DNA of 45,595 nucleotides from Thermus scotoductus DSM 8553 (lineage in GTDB: Bacteria; Deinococcota; Deinococci; Deinococcales; Thermaceae): the NCBI RefSeq assembly GCF_000381045.1, contig NZ_KB905743.1, positions 1 through 45,595 of the forward strand. Reading direction: 5' to 3'. The notes under the pieces are model-generated. The model searched no databases. It was not told where the DNA came from and saw only the letters and a program-made list of their open reading frames with translations. Positions 32,652-45,347 of this stretch are shown here, in pieces (positions within the stretch are counted from its first letter, which is position 1; each line of letters opens with the position of its first letter). Both the position numbers and the translations under genes were made by a program.

Positions 32652-32693
32652 AAGGGCTTGCGGCTCTTGTCATCTTTCTCAAGGGGCCTTGGG

Positions 32694-32699
32694 TAAGGT
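32694..32699 (+). promoter_or_regulatory. -10 box of the LptC-like gene
   Basis: TAAGGT, identical to the pyr -10 box, ends 6 nt before the GTG start. Confidence 0.45.
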
Positions 32700-32705
32700 G
32701 GGAAG

Positions 32706-33263
32706 GTGGTGCGGCCGCTTCTTGCTCTCCTTGTCGCCTTGGGGTTTCTCCTCTGGTGGTTTCTGCAATCTGCCCCCAAGCCTCCTCCCGCGAACGAAGG
32801 GGTGCGCCTAAGGGGGGTGGAGTTCCTCCTTTTTCCCGAGGAAAAGGGGGTGGAGTGGCGGTTTACCGCGGAGGAGATGGTGGAGGAGGGAGGGGGTTTC
32901 CGCATCCAGGGGGGGCTTAAGGGGGAACGCTATGTGGAGGACCGGCTGGACCTGCGCCTTTTCGCCCCCGAGGTGGCGGTGGAGCCAGGGGATAACCTGC
33001 GGGCTCCTTTCGCCCGGGTGGAGATCCTGAAGGGGTGCTACCGCCTGGAGCTTTCCCGGCCCGGCCTCGGGGACGTCCTCATCCGGCAGAAGGAGGGGTT
33101 TTCGGCCCCCTGGGTGCGGATTGAGGCGCCCAACCTCCGGGGCGAGGCGGAGCGCTTCCGCTCCGACTTCGCCCTGGAGCGGATTGAGGCGGAAAACCCT
33201 CGGTTTGAGTTCCCCGCCGGGGGGAGCTTTGGACCTTGCCAGGTGGAAGGAGGAAGCGGATGA
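32706..33263 (+). CDS. LptC-like bitopic membrane protein
   Basis: This 185-aa protein has one N-terminal helix (RPLLALLVALGFLLWWFLQ) and a periplasmic beta-rich domain (VEWRFTAEEMVEEGGGFRIQGGLKGERY, then LRLFAPEVAVEPGDNLRAPFARVEI). This is the layout of LptC, the inner-membrane anchor of the Lpt bridge. The match is by architecture, not strong motifs. The start is GTG at 32706; a second GTG follows directly. It overlaps the next gene by 4 nt (ATGA). Confidence 0.7.
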   Translation: MVRPLLALLVALGFLLWWFLQSAPKPPPANEGVRLRGVEFLLFPEEKGVEWRFTAEEMVEEGGGFRIQGGLKGERYVEDRLDLRLFAPEVAVEPGDNLRAPFARVEILKGCYRLELSRPGLGDVLIRQKEGFSAPWVRIEAPNLRGEAERFRSDFALERIEAENPRFEFPAGGSFGPCQVEGGSG

Positions 33264-34120
33264 AACGGATGGGATGGGTGCTCTTGGCGATGGCTTTGGT
33301 CTTCGCGGCCTCGGAGGTGCGGGTGATCCGGGTGGAGGGAGGGCGGCTTTCCGGGGACCTCCGCTACGGTCCCTGGGTCTTTGAGGGGGAGGTGCGGGGC
33401 CGGGTGAAGGACCTCACCATCCTCGCCCCCAAGGCCACCCTCATCGCCCCGAAGGGGAAGACCATGCAGGAGGCGGAGGGGGAGAGGGAGGCCCGGTTTG
33501 AGGGGGGCGTGGTGGTGCGGAGGGGCCGGGTGGAGGCCCGGGGGCCGGTTCTGGTCTACCGGGAGAAGACCGGGGAGGGAGAGCTTCTGGGCCCGGCCCG
33601 CATGCGCCAGGAGCCCAAGCCGGGGGAGGACCCGGTGGAGGTGGAGGCCAGCCGCATGACCTTCCAGGTGGACACGGACACCTCCAGCAGCAAAAACGCC
33701 ATTCTTAAAAGCGGGAACCAGGAGGGGCGGGCCGCCTTTGTCTACTACGAGGAGGAAAAGGGCCTTGCGGTCTTCACCGACCCCAAGGAGGTGGTCCTGG
33801 TGCGCAAGCGCAAGGACGGGGACCTGGTGATCCGGGCCAAGGAGGTGCGAAGCCTCACCGGTTCCAAAAAGCTCATCGCCACCGGGGGGGTGCGGCTCCA
33901 GGACGGGGATCTGGTCACCACGGGGGAGAGCCTCTACTACGACGATACCACCGGGGAGGCCATCGTTTTGGGCAGGCCGGCGGTGAGCGAGAACAAGAAG
34001 GAAGGGTTCAGGCTTTCCGGGAACACGCTCCAGCACAATGTAAACCGCCACCAGGTGCGGGTTTATGGCAAGGGGTTCCGCCTGCCCGTGGGGGAGTTTA
34101 GGAAGCTTGGGGAGAAGTAA
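33260..34120 (+). CDS. LptA/OstA-like periplasmic protein
   Basis: This 286-aa exported protein has a signal peptide (MKRMGWVLLAMALVFAASE) and then repeated OstA-type strands: ARFEGGVVVRRGRVEARGPVLVYREKTGEGELLGPARM near 75, and LIATGGVRLQDGDLVTTGESLYYDDTTGEAIVLGRPAV near 207. LptA-like proteins form a beta-jellyroll bridge carrying lipids across the periplasm. It sits between LptC-like and a second LptA-like gene. The ATG at 33260 overlaps the previous stop. Confidence 0.8.
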   Translation: MKRMGWVLLAMALVFAASEVRVIRVEGGRLSGDLRYGPWVFEGEVRGRVKDLTILAPKATLIAPKGKTMQEAEGEREARFEGGVVVRRGRVEARGPVLVYREKTGEGELLGPARMRQEPKPGEDPVEVEASRMTFQVDTDTSSSKNAILKSGNQEGRAAFVYYEEEKGLAVFTDPKEVVLVRKRKDGDLVIRAKEVRSLTGSKKLIATGGVRLQDGDLVTTGESLYYDDTTGEAIVLGRPAVSENKKEGFRLSGNTLQHNVNRHQVRVYGKGFRLPVGEFRKLGEK

Positions 34121-34132
34121 GCGGGGTTTAAG

Positions 34133-35086
34133 GTGCTCCCCTCTCGCCCTTGCCGCCATGCCCTAAGGTTCCTCCTTGGGGTGGCCGCCCTTTGCCTCCT
34201 CGCCCTGGCCCAGGAGGTCTTCCACCCCCAGGTGGAGCTCACCCGCAAGGAGAAGAAGGTGGTGGCCTGGGTGAGGGGGGAGGAGGGAAGCCTCTTCTAC
34301 GCGGACTACGGGGACCTCCTGGTGGGGGAGCTGCAAGCCCTTTCCCCCGAGAGGGTCCAGGTGGAGAACCGAGCCTTCTTCCGGGATCTGGGAAGCGCGG
34401 TGGAGGAGGGGCTGAAGGTGGGGGAAAGGGTGGAGGTGGCCTATAACCCCGATTGGGAACAGGAGGGGCTTCCCTACCTGATGCGTTTGCGAAGGGCTGG
34501 CGAAGGGAAGGGGGAGCGTTACCTCCGCCTCGTCCTCTTTGACCCCAAGGGGGTGGAGGTGCGCCTGGGGGAGGAGGTGGAGGCCAGGGGGCCCCTGGCG
34601 GTGGTGGAGCGGGGTGGGGTGGAGGAGCTCTTCCTCTCCGGGGGAGAGGCCCGGTACCTGGAGGAGGAAGGCCGGCTGGAGCTAAGGCCAGCTCCCGGAA
34701 AGGTGGCGGTGGCCCAGGGGCAGGTGTGGGTGGAGGGGCAGAGGCTCCGCTACCAAAACGACACCGGGGAGGCCCTATTGGAGGGTCCTCTGGAAGTGCG
34801 CCGCGAAGGGGAAAAACCCCTTTCGGGCAAGGCGGGTTCCTTGCGCTATCTTCTGGATGAGGACCGGCTTTGGCTTCTCGGAGGGGTGGAGCTTACCCAG
34901 GGCGGGCGCACCACCAGGGCCGAGCGGGCGCTTCTCCGGGAAAAGGAAGGGTACGCCTTCCTGTATGGGAAGGTGGAAAGCCGGGACGAAAGGGGTGTGG
35001 TGCGGGGGGAACGGGTGCGCTACGCCCTGAAGACCGGGGAGGTGGTGGTCCTGGGCGGGGTGGCCGGGGAGTTCCGCGGCGACTAG
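34133..35086 (+). CDS. Second LptA/OstA-like protein
   Basis: This 317-aa exported protein has a signal peptide ([15 protein letters not shown]) followed by OstA-like repeats: [30 protein letters not shown] near 170, [25 protein letters not shown] near 203 and [32 protein letters not shown] near 250. It is the third gene of the lpt-like cluster, 12 nt after the second. The GTG start at 34133 has only a weak ribosome site. It shares CTAG at its stop with the ABC gene. Confidence 0.78.
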   Translation: MLPSRPCRHALRFLLGVAALCLLALAQEVFHPQVELTRKEKKVVAWVRGEEGSLFYADYGDLLVGELQALSPERVQVENRAFFRDLGSAVEEGLKVGERVEVAYNPDWEQEGLPYLMRLRRAGEGKGERYLRLVLFDPKGVEVRLGEEVEARGPLAVVERGGVEELFLSGGEARYLEEEGRLELRPAPGKVAVAQGQVWVEGQRLRYQNDTGEALLEGPLEVRREGEKPLSGKAGSLRYLLDEDRLWLLGGVELTQGGRTTRAERALLREKEGYAFLYGKVESRDERGVVRGERVRYALKTGEVVVLGGVAGEFRGD

Positions 35087-36573
35087 GCGGGCACGCCCGC
35101 CATCAGAAGGCCCAGGCGCTCTTCCTTGGCTTCTTCCGGGCTGAGTTCCCCCACGATGCGTCCCTCGTACATGACCAGGATGCGGTCCGAGAGGCTGATC
35201 ACCTCGGAAAGGTCGGCGGAAACCAGAAGCACCGCCAGGCCCTGGTCGCGGGCCTCCACCAGGCGCTGGTGGATAAACTCTATGGCTCCCACGTCCACGC
35301 CCCGGGTGGGCTGGGCGGCGATGAGGAGGCGGGGCCCCCGCAAAAGCTCCCTGCCCACCACGATCTTCTGCTGGTTCCCCCCGGAGAAGCGCCGGGCGGA
35401 GAGGTCCGTGGAGCGAGGGCGGACGTCAAAGGTTTCCACCAGGGTCCGGGCGTGCTGCTCCATGGCCTTTCCGTCCAGGAAGCCCAGGAAGCCCCGGAAG
35501 GGGGGGCGGTGCTGGTCCCCCAGTATGGCGTTTTCCCGCACGGAGAAGTCCAGGACCAGCCCACGGGCAAGCCGGTCCTCGGGGATGTGGCTCACGCCCG
35601 CCTCCCGTACCTTGAGGGCCAGGTGGGGAAGAGGATGGCCCAGGTAGCGCACCGTTCCCCGGTACTTGCGCAGGCCCGCCAGGGCCTCCACCAGCTCGGT
35701 CTGGCCGTTTCCTTCCACCCCGGCGATGCCCACGATCTCCCCAGCCCGCACGAAGAAGCTCACCCCCCTTAGCCTGGGGGGCGCCTCGAGGCCCTCCACC
35801 TCCAGCACCACCTCGCCGGGCCGGGCAGGGCCCTTTGCTACCCTCAGGACCACCTCCCGGCCCACCATCATCCGGGCCAGGGCCTCCAGGCTGGTCTCCT
35901 TGGTGCGTACCGTGCCCACCACCTTGCCGTCCCGGATCACGGTGATGCGGTCGGAGACCTCCAGCACCTCCTTCAGCTTGTGGCTGATGAAGATGGCGGC
36001 GTTGCCCTTCTGCACGTAGACCCGGAGGAAGCGAAAAAGCTCCTTCGCCTCCTGGGGGGTAAGGACGGCGGTGGGCTCGTCCAGGATGAGGATCCTGGCC
36101 TCCCGGTAGAGGGCCTTGAGGATCTCCACCCGCTGCTGCAACCCCACGGGGAGGTTCTCTACCTTCTCGTCCAGGGGGACCTCAAAGCCCAGCTCCTCCA
36201 TGAGCTTCTCAGCCCGCTTTCGGGCGGCCTCGAGGTCCAGGAAAAGGGGGCTTCCCGGTTCCAGGCCCAAAACCAGGTTCTCCAAGACGGTGAAGGGCTC
36301 CACCAGCATGAAGTGCTGGTGGACCATGCCAATGCCGGCCCCTATGGCGTCCAGAGGGCTTTTAGGCCTATAGGGCTTCCCGTCCACCCACATTTCTCCG
36401 GCGTCCGGGGGCTGAAGGCCGTAGACGATCTTCATCAGGGTGGACTTGCCGGCACCGTTTTCCCCCACCAGGGCCAAGACTTCGCCCCACTCCAGGTCCA
36501 GGCTGATGCGGTCGTTGGCCAGAACCAGGGGGAAGCGCTTGGTGATGTCCTTGAGGACCAGGGCCTTCGCCAC
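35083..36573 (-). CDS. BMP-type ABC transporter ATP-binding protein (tandem domains)
   Basis: This 496-aa protein has two ABC domains, as in nucleoside and sugar importers of the RbsA/NupO kind. The first has Walker [10 protein letters not shown] near 37 and [16 protein letters not shown] near 160. The second has the degenerate [16 protein letters not shown] near 285 and the signature [15 protein letters not shown] near 395. It follows the BMP lipoprotein gene after a terminator and has its own leaderless-type start (TATACT, 6 nt, GTG). The expected permease genes do not follow: the next gene is convergent. Confidence 0.9.
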   Translation of the reverse strand: MAKALVLKDITKRFPLVLANDRISLDLEWGEVLALVGENGAGKSTLMKIVYGLQPPDAGEMWVDGKPYRPKSPLDAIGAGIGMVHQHFMLVEPFTVLENLVLGLEPGSPLFLDLEAARKRAEKLMEELGFEVPLDEKVENLPVGLQQRVEILKALYREARILILDEPTAVLTPQEAKELFRFLRVYVQKGNAAIFISHKLKEVLEVSDRITVIRDGKVVGTVRTKETSLEALARMMVGREVVLRVAKGPARPGEVVLEVEGLEAPPRLRGVSFFVRAGEIVGIAGVEGNGQTELVEALAGLRKYRGTVRYLGHPLPHLALKVREAGVSHIPEDRLARGLVLDFSVRENAILGDQHRPPFRGFLGFLDGKAMEQHARTLVETFDVRPRSTDLSARRFSGGNQQKIVVGRELLRGPRLLIAAQPTRGVDVGAIEFIHQRLVEARDQGLAVLLVSADLSEVISLSDRILVMYEGRIVGELSPEEAKEERLGLLMAGVPA

Positions 36574-36579
36574 GCCAGG

Positions 36580-36585
36580 AGTATA
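36580..36585 (-). promoter_or_regulatory. -10 box of the ABC ATPase gene
   Basis: TATACT ends 6 nt before the GTG start, implying a leaderless mRNA. Its upstream region coincides with the bmp terminator stem. Confidence 0.6.
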
Positions 36586-36589
36586 CGGG

Positions 36590-36613
36590 AAAACCGGGGC
36601 CAGAAGGCCCCGG
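36590..36613 (-). terminator. Intrinsic terminator of the BMP lipoprotein gene
   Basis: The stem CCGGGGCC/GGCCCCGG with a TTCT loop is followed by TTTT on the minus strand, 20 nt after the stop. Confidence 0.8.
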
Positions 36614-36632
36614 CCTTCAGCCCAAAGCCCCC

Positions 36633-37820
36633 TTAGCGGGTTTCGGGCACCTGGATCTCCCCGTTGATGATGGCCTGCTTCAGCTCCTCGAGGCGGGCCT
36701 TCACCTCCTCGGGGATCAGGGCCTGGTTGTACTCGTCCAGGGCGTAGCCCACGCCGTCCTCGGCGAGGCCCAGGTCCTTGACCCCGCCCTGGAAGGTACC
36801 GTCCACGACGCTCTTGATGGTGTCGTACACGGCCACGTCTACCCGCTTGACCATGGAGGTCAGGCCGTGGTTGAGGGTGGTGGGGTCGTTGTCGGTGTCG
36901 CCCAGATAGTTCTGGTTGGAGTCCACGCCGATGAAGAAGAGGGGTGTGGTGCCCTCGCCGCACTTCTCCTCGTAGGCGGGGTACTTGGGCACGCCGGCGA
37001 AGCGGTCCTCGCGCACGAAGCGCACGGCCCCGCCTTCCCTGAGGCACATCTCCTCCTTCACGAAGTCAATGAGGCCGAGGCCGGAGCCGCCGGCGGCGGC
37101 GTAGATGATGTCCGCCCCTTGACGGGCCTGGCTGGAGGCGATCTCCTTGGCCTTGGCGGGGTCGTTCCAGGCGGCGGGGGTGTTGCCCACGTACCCCACC
37201 AGGACCTTGCCCTGGATCTTGTCCTCCTTGAAGGCGTACTCCGCCCCGGCCCGGAAGCCCGCCTCAAACTTGTGGATGAGGGGGATGTCCATGCCGCCGA
37301 TAAAGCCCACCACCCCGGTGCGGCTCATCTTGCCGGCGATGTAGCCCACCAGGAAGCTTCCCTCCTGCTCCCGGAAGACCAGGCCCACGGCGTTGGGCAG
37401 CTTGCCTTCCCCGGGAACGGCGTCGATCACCGCAAAGTTCACCTTGGGGAACTCCTTGGCGGTGGCGGTGATGGCGGGCTCGTTGGCGAAGCCCACGCCG
37501 ATCACCAAGTCAAACCCTTCCTCGGCGAAGGTGCGGATGCCCTGGCCCACCTGGGAGGGATCGGCGGGCTCAAAGTCAAAGATCTGGACGCCAAGCTCCT
37601 GGGCCGCCCGTTGCGCTCCTTCCCAGGCGGACTGGTTGAAGGAGCGGTCAAACTTGCCGCCGGCGTCAAAGGCAAGCCCCACCCGGACGTTGGCCCCGGG
37701 AAGGCTCGTTTCCTCAGTCGGAGCCGCCTCCGCGCCGGCCTGCTCCTCCGCTTTTCTGGGGCAGGCCGTAAGGGCCACGGCGAGCGCGCCTAGGGTGAGC
37801 AACCACAAAAGCCTCCTCAT
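36633..37820 (-). CDS. BMP-family substrate-binding lipoprotein
   Basis: This 395-aa lipoprotein (lipobox [24 protein letters not shown]) belongs to the BmpA/PnrA family, which binds purine nucleosides for ABC import. Blocks are [20 protein letters not shown] near 50, [19 protein letters not shown] near 103, [25 protein letters not shown] near 165 and [17 protein letters not shown] near 227. A stretch with two Cys (CLREGG to YEEKCGEG, near 247-275) is an addition to the core fold that could hold a disulfide. The start at 37820 has AAAGGAGG and a TATACT box (37867-37872). Confidence 0.92.
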   Translation of the reverse strand: MRRLLWLLTLGALAVALTACPRKAEEQAGAEAAPTEETSLPGANVRVGLAFDAGGKFDRSFNQSAWEGAQRAAQELGVQIFDFEPADPSQVGQGIRTFAEEGFDLVIGVGFANEPAITATAKEFPKVNFAVIDAVPGEGKLPNAVGLVFREQEGSFLVGYIAGKMSRTGVVGFIGGMDIPLIHKFEAGFRAGAEYAFKEDKIQGKVLVGYVGNTPAAWNDPAKAKEIASSQARQGADIIYAAAGGSGLGLIDFVKEEMCLREGGAVRFVREDRFAGVPKYPAYEEKCGEGTTPLFFIGVDSNQNYLGDTDNDPTTLNHGLTSMVKRVDVAVYDTIKSVVDGTFQGGVKDLGLAEDGVGYALDEYNQALIPEEVKARLEELKQAIINGEIQVPETR

Positions 37821-37880
37821 AACGCCTCCTTTCGGGATAGGGGATGCGCCCCTGTCTCCAAAGGAAAGTATAGCCCAAGG

Positions 37881-40714
<2,834 letters not shown>

Positions 40715-40728
40715 GCCCTTGAGTCTAC

Positions 40729-40757
40729 TTGCCCTTTGGCCCAAAGGGGTCTACCCT
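40729..40757 (+). promoter_or_regulatory. Promoter upstream of the trp leader-like ORF
   Basis: TTGCCC (40729-40734), a 17-nt spacer and TACCCT (40752-40757) precede the small ORF, with the -10 box 6 nt before its ATG. Confidence 0.6.
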
Positions 40758-40763
40758 AAGCTC

Positions 40764-40823
40764 ATGCGGGTCCGCACCCCCTTTGCCTACAAGTGGCGGC
40801 ACGGGCGCTACAGGCCCTCTTGA
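40764..40823 (+). CDS. Leader-like 19-codon ORF upstream of trpB
   Basis: This short ORF starts at the predicted transcription start (leaderless) and encodes MRVRTPFAYKWRHGRYRPS. It has one Trp, two Tyr, one Phe and five Arg codons. It ends 75 nt before trpB. Between them lies a small hairpin, GGCGC (40869-40873) with GCGCC (40878-40882), followed by CATTTT. This could be a trp attenuator, but a single Trp codon is weak evidence. No other function is visible. Confidence 0.4.
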   Translation: MRVRTPFAYKWRHGRYRPS

Positions 40824-40825
40824 CC

Positions 40826-40855
40826 TTGGCTCTAAGGGCTTGCGGCATGTAGGAT
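40826..40855 (+). promoter_or_regulatory. Possible internal promoter of trpBA
   Basis: TTGGCT (40826-40831) and TAGGAT (40850-40855) are 18 nt apart, predicting a start near 40862, about 37 nt before the trpB ATG. Confidence 0.35.
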
Positions 40856-40898
40856 GGATAGGCTTTGTGGCGCCTGTGCGCCCATTTTCGGAGCGAGT

Positions 40899-42910
<2,012 letters not shown>

Positions 42911-42932
42911 TTTCGTTTTAATAAGAAACCGC

Positions 42933-42938
42933 TATCCT
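42933..42938 (+). promoter_or_regulatory. -10 box of the 42959-43468 lipoprotein gene
   Basis: TATCCT lies downstream of an AT-rich run (42908-42928) unusual for this genome that may help polymerase binding. GGAGGG precedes the ATG. Confidence 0.5.
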
Positions 42939-42958
42939 GAACCTTGGAGGGCAAACCT

Positions 42959-43468
42959 ATGCGACAGTGGACTTTAGTTTTGGCAGGCGGCCTTCTCCTC
43001 GGAGCCTGTGGGCTTATTCCAGGTTTTGGGGGGCCTAAGGTTTCCGGGCAGTTTCAGGGCAACTGGTCCGACGTGGCCCAGGGCCTGCGCCTGGCCCTGG
43101 TGGGCCTTACCACAGAGGGGCGGGTGAACTACAGCAACCAGCTGGAGATCAAAGACCCAAGCCTCACCAAGGGGTACCTGATGGAGCTTCCCCCGGAGGC
43201 CACGGAAGGGAGCTACCGGGTGGTGGCCTACCGGGACGATGACAACAACGGCCGCTACAGCGATGGCGACACGGCCTTGGGCAACACCTGCGGCAAGTAC
43301 CTCCTTTACGCCAACGGCTCCGGTACCAAGCTCTACTGGGTGGGAAGCCCGAAGCAGCTCAAGGTGAAGCACGGCTGGAACGGGTACGACGCCCAGAAGG
43401 GGGGCGACCCCTACCAGGCCTCGGTCTACAGCGATTACGACCTTTACCGGTCCGGCCAGTGCCCCTAG
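42959..43468 (+). CDS. Hypothetical lipoprotein with Asp/Asn loop
   Basis: This 169-aa lipoprotein (MRQWTLVLAGGLLLGAC, lipobox LGAC) carries a beta-rich domain. A loop near 98-110, RDDDNNGRYSDGDTA, looks like a calcium-binding DxDxDG-type loop. Two more Cys (NTCGKY, SGQC) could pair. I recognise no family. It has its own -10 box and ribosome site and ends on a CTAG shared with mqnC. Confidence 0.8.
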   Translation: MRQWTLVLAGGLLLGACGLIPGFGGPKVSGQFQGNWSDVAQGLRLALVGLTTEGRVNYSNQLEIKDPSLTKGYLMELPPEATEGSYRVVAYRDDDNNGRYSDGDTALGNTCGKYLLYANGSGTKLYWVGSPKQLKVKHGWNGYDAQKGGDPYQASVYSDYDLYRSGQCP

Positions 43469-44598
43469 GCCAGGGGGAGCTCCAAGGGCTCAGGCTCCTT
43501 AAGGATGGCCTCGGGGTCGGGGTAGCGCAGGATGCGGTAGAGGGGATCCCGCTCCGCCGGTCGGAAGCCTGCGTCCACGATGTGGCGCACGATCTCCCGA
43601 ACCGTGGCGTGGGTGCGCCCATGCCCTCCTGCCGCCGAGACCACGTTTTCCTCCAGCATGGTGCTGCCGAAGTCGTCGGCCCCGTAGTAAAGCGCCGCTT
43701 GGGCCACCTTGAACCCCAGGGTGGGCCAGGAAGCCTGGAGGTGGGCGAAGTTGTCCAGGGCGAGCCGGGCGATGGCCAGGGTTTTCAGGTACTCGTGAGC
43801 GGTGGCCCCGGGAGCCTTGCCCTTCAGGCGGGTGTGCTCCACTTGCAGGGTCCAAAGGGCGAAGGCGGCAAAGCCATTCCGGTACTGCTTCAGGGCCTTG
43901 TCTTGCTGGGCGCGGATACCTAAGAGGTGAAGGGTGCGCTCCCTTGGGCCTTCCCCGAAACCGATCACCATGCTGGCCAGGGTGTAAAGCCCCAGGGCCT
44001 GGGCGGCGTCCACGATGCGGTACCAGTCGGCGGTCTGGATGCGGGCAGGGGCGGCCTTGTGGCGCACCTCGTCCACCAGGATCTCTGCCCCGGCCCCCGG
44101 CATCCCGTCCAGGCCAGCCTCCATCAGCTTTTCCAGGATCTCCCCAGCCTTAAGCCCGGTAAGCCGTTCCAGCCCCAGGATCTCCTCGGGGCTGAAGGCA
44201 TCGATGCGCAGGTCGGGGAAGCGGTTCTTCAGGTAGCGCAGGAGGTCCAGGTACCACTCCAAGGGCAGGTCCGGATTAACGCCTCCTTGCATGAGGATGC
44301 GCCTTCCCCCCACCTGGTAGAGCTCCTCCACCTTCCTGGCGATTTCCTCGTAGGTGAGGGTGTAGGCGTCCTCTTGCCGCCGGGTGCGGTAAAAGGCACA
44401 GAAGGCGCAGGCCACGGTGCAGACGTTGGTGTAGTTGATGTTGCGGTCTATGAGGAAGGTGACCACCTCGGGGTCGGTCTTCTGCAAGCGCACCTCGTGG
44501 GCAGCGGCGGCCAGCTCGGGAAGGGGCAGGTCAAAGAGGGCCATGACCTCCGCCTCGGAAAGCCTTTCTCCTGCTACGGCCTTTTCCAGCACATCCAT
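43465..44598 (-). CDS. mqnC: Cyclic dehypoxanthinyl futalosine synthase
   Basis: This 377-aa radical SAM enzyme of the futalosine menaquinone pathway cyclises dehypoxanthine futalosine. The iron-sulfur motif CTVACAFCAFYR near 60 follows NINYTNV, as in MqnC rather than MqnE. GGRRILMQGGVNPDLPLEWY near 97 and GMPGAGAEILVDEVRHKAAP near 165 are typical. Menaquinone is the Thermus respiratory quinone, which fits. No other mqn gene is adjacent. TAGCAT lies 7 nt before the ATG. Confidence 0.93.
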   Translation of the reverse strand: MDVLEKAVAGERLSEAEVMALFDLPLPELAAAAHEVRLQKTDPEVVTFLIDRNINYTNVCTVACAFCAFYRTRRQEDAYTLTYEEIARKVEELYQVGGRRILMQGGVNPDLPLEWYLDLLRYLKNRFPDLRIDAFSPEEILGLERLTGLKAGEILEKLMEAGLDGMPGAGAEILVDEVRHKAAPARIQTADWYRIVDAAQALGLYTLASMVIGFGEGPRERTLHLLGIRAQQDKALKQYRNGFAAFALWTLQVEHTRLKGKAPGATAHEYLKTLAIARLALDNFAHLQASWPTLGFKVAQAALYYGADDFGSTMLEENVVSAAGGHGRTHATVREIVRHIVDAGFRPAERDPLYRILRYPDPEAILKEPEPLELPLA

Positions 44599-44605
44599 GG
44601 GCCTT

Positions 44606-44611
44606 ATGCTA
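44606..44611 (-). promoter_or_regulatory. -10 box of mqnC
   Basis: TAGCAT ends 7 nt before the ATG, with no Shine-Dalgarno. It faces the adenosine kinase promoter across a 64-nt gap. Confidence 0.5.
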
Positions 44612-44650
44612 CATCCTTAGGGCTTCGCCGGTTGGAGGCTGGGCCACGGG

Positions 44651-44656
44651 TAAAAT
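44651..44656 (+). promoter_or_regulatory. -10 box of the adenosine-specific kinase gene
   Basis: TAAAAT ends 6 nt before the ATG. The 6 nt between are GGAGGC, so the site could work either as a leaderless start or as a Shine-Dalgarno of a longer transcript. Confidence 0.5.
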
Positions 44657-44662
44657 GGAGGC

Positions 44663-45148
44663 ATGGAACTCAAGGTAATCCCCATCGAGAAGCCGGAAAA
44701 CCTGAACGTCATCCTGGGCCAGGCCCACTTCATCAAGACGGTGGAGGACCTGCACGAGGCTTTGGTGACCGCCGTGCCGGGCATCAAGTTTGGCCTGGCC
44801 TTCTCCGAGGCCAGCGGCAAGCGCCTGGTGCGGCGCTCGGGCACCGATCCCGAGCTTACCGAGCTTGCGGTCAAGAACCTCCTCAACCTGGCGGCGGGGC
44901 ACACCTTCCTCATCGTTTTAGGGGAGGGGTTTTACCCCATCAACGTGCTCCATGCGGTGAAGGCCTGCCCGGAGGTGGTGCGCATCTATGCCGCCACCGC
45001 CAATCCCCTCAAGGTGGTGGTGGCGGAGGAAGGGGAGCAGCGGGCCATCCTGGGGGTCATGGATGGCTTTAAGCCCCTGGGGGTGGAGGACGAGGCCGAG
45101 GTGGCCTGGCGCAAGGACCTTCTCCGCCGTTTTGGCTATAAACTTTAG
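44663..45148 (+). CDS. Adenosine-specific kinase family protein
   Basis: This 161-aa protein matches the small adenosine-specific kinase family (PF04008), found in archaea and some thermophilic bacteria. Conserved blocks are GQAHFIKTVEDLHEAL near 20, GIKFGLAFSEASGKRLVRRSG near 40, AAGHTFLIVLGEGFYPINVLHAVKACPEV near 77 and IYAATANPLKVVVAE near 111. Its stop codon lies 2 nt inside the right repeat copy. Enzyme activity is inferred from the family name only. Confidence 0.9.
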   Translation: MELKVIPIEKPENLNVILGQAHFIKTVEDLHEALVTAVPGIKFGLAFSEASGKRLVRRSGTDPELTELAVKNLLNLAAGHTFLIVLGEGFYPINVLHAVKACPEVVRIYAATANPLKVVVAEEGEQRAILGVMDGFKPLGVEDEAEVAWRKDLLRRFGYKL

Positions 45149-45248
45149 AGAAAAGAGGGGGTGTGGGGGAGCTATAATCCCCCGGTTTCCAAGATAGCCC
45201 TCAAGATACGCTAACGCGTGACACAGGCTGACCAAACCGGGGATACAT
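45145..45248 (-). repeat. Dispersed repeat, right copy (inverted)
   Basis: This is the inverted partner of 1-104, with one mismatch at 45162. The shared block starts one base before the TAG stop of the adenosine kinase gene (45146-45148). It has the same CCCCGGTTT/AAACCGGGG pair and GGGGGA/TCCCCC hairpin. Confidence 0.88.
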
Positions 45249-45340
45249 GGGTCAGCGGTCACGCAGTCACGCGCAGCGTACCTTGCAGCGTACCTTGCAG
45301 CTACATGCGACCGAAGGGAGCTTAGCTCCCCCACGCAGAC
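45249..45340 (+). repeat. Diverged third copy of the dispersed repeat
   Basis: It is head to head with the right copy and shares its order of parts: GTCAGC, TCACGCG, AGCGTAYCTTG units, a hairpin GGGAGC-TTA-GCTCCC (45316-45330) and the 13-mer AGCTCCCCCACGC (45324-45336). Inside are two exact 12-bp tandem units GCAGCGTACCTT (45273-45296) and two GTCACGC units (45258-45272). It lies just past the transposase stop. Confidence 0.65.
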
Positions 45341-45347
45341 TTGACCG

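Noticed and set aside
36574..37047. Upstream extension of the ABC ATPase frame
   Set aside because: It overlaps the bmp gene in another frame. The ABC domain starts right at the GTG at 36573, which has its own -10 box and follows a terminator.
45258..45300. Short tandem units near the right end as a CRISPR array
   Set aside because: The units are 8 and 12 bp and directly adjacent, with no spacers, so they are simple tandem repeats inside the diverged repeat copy.
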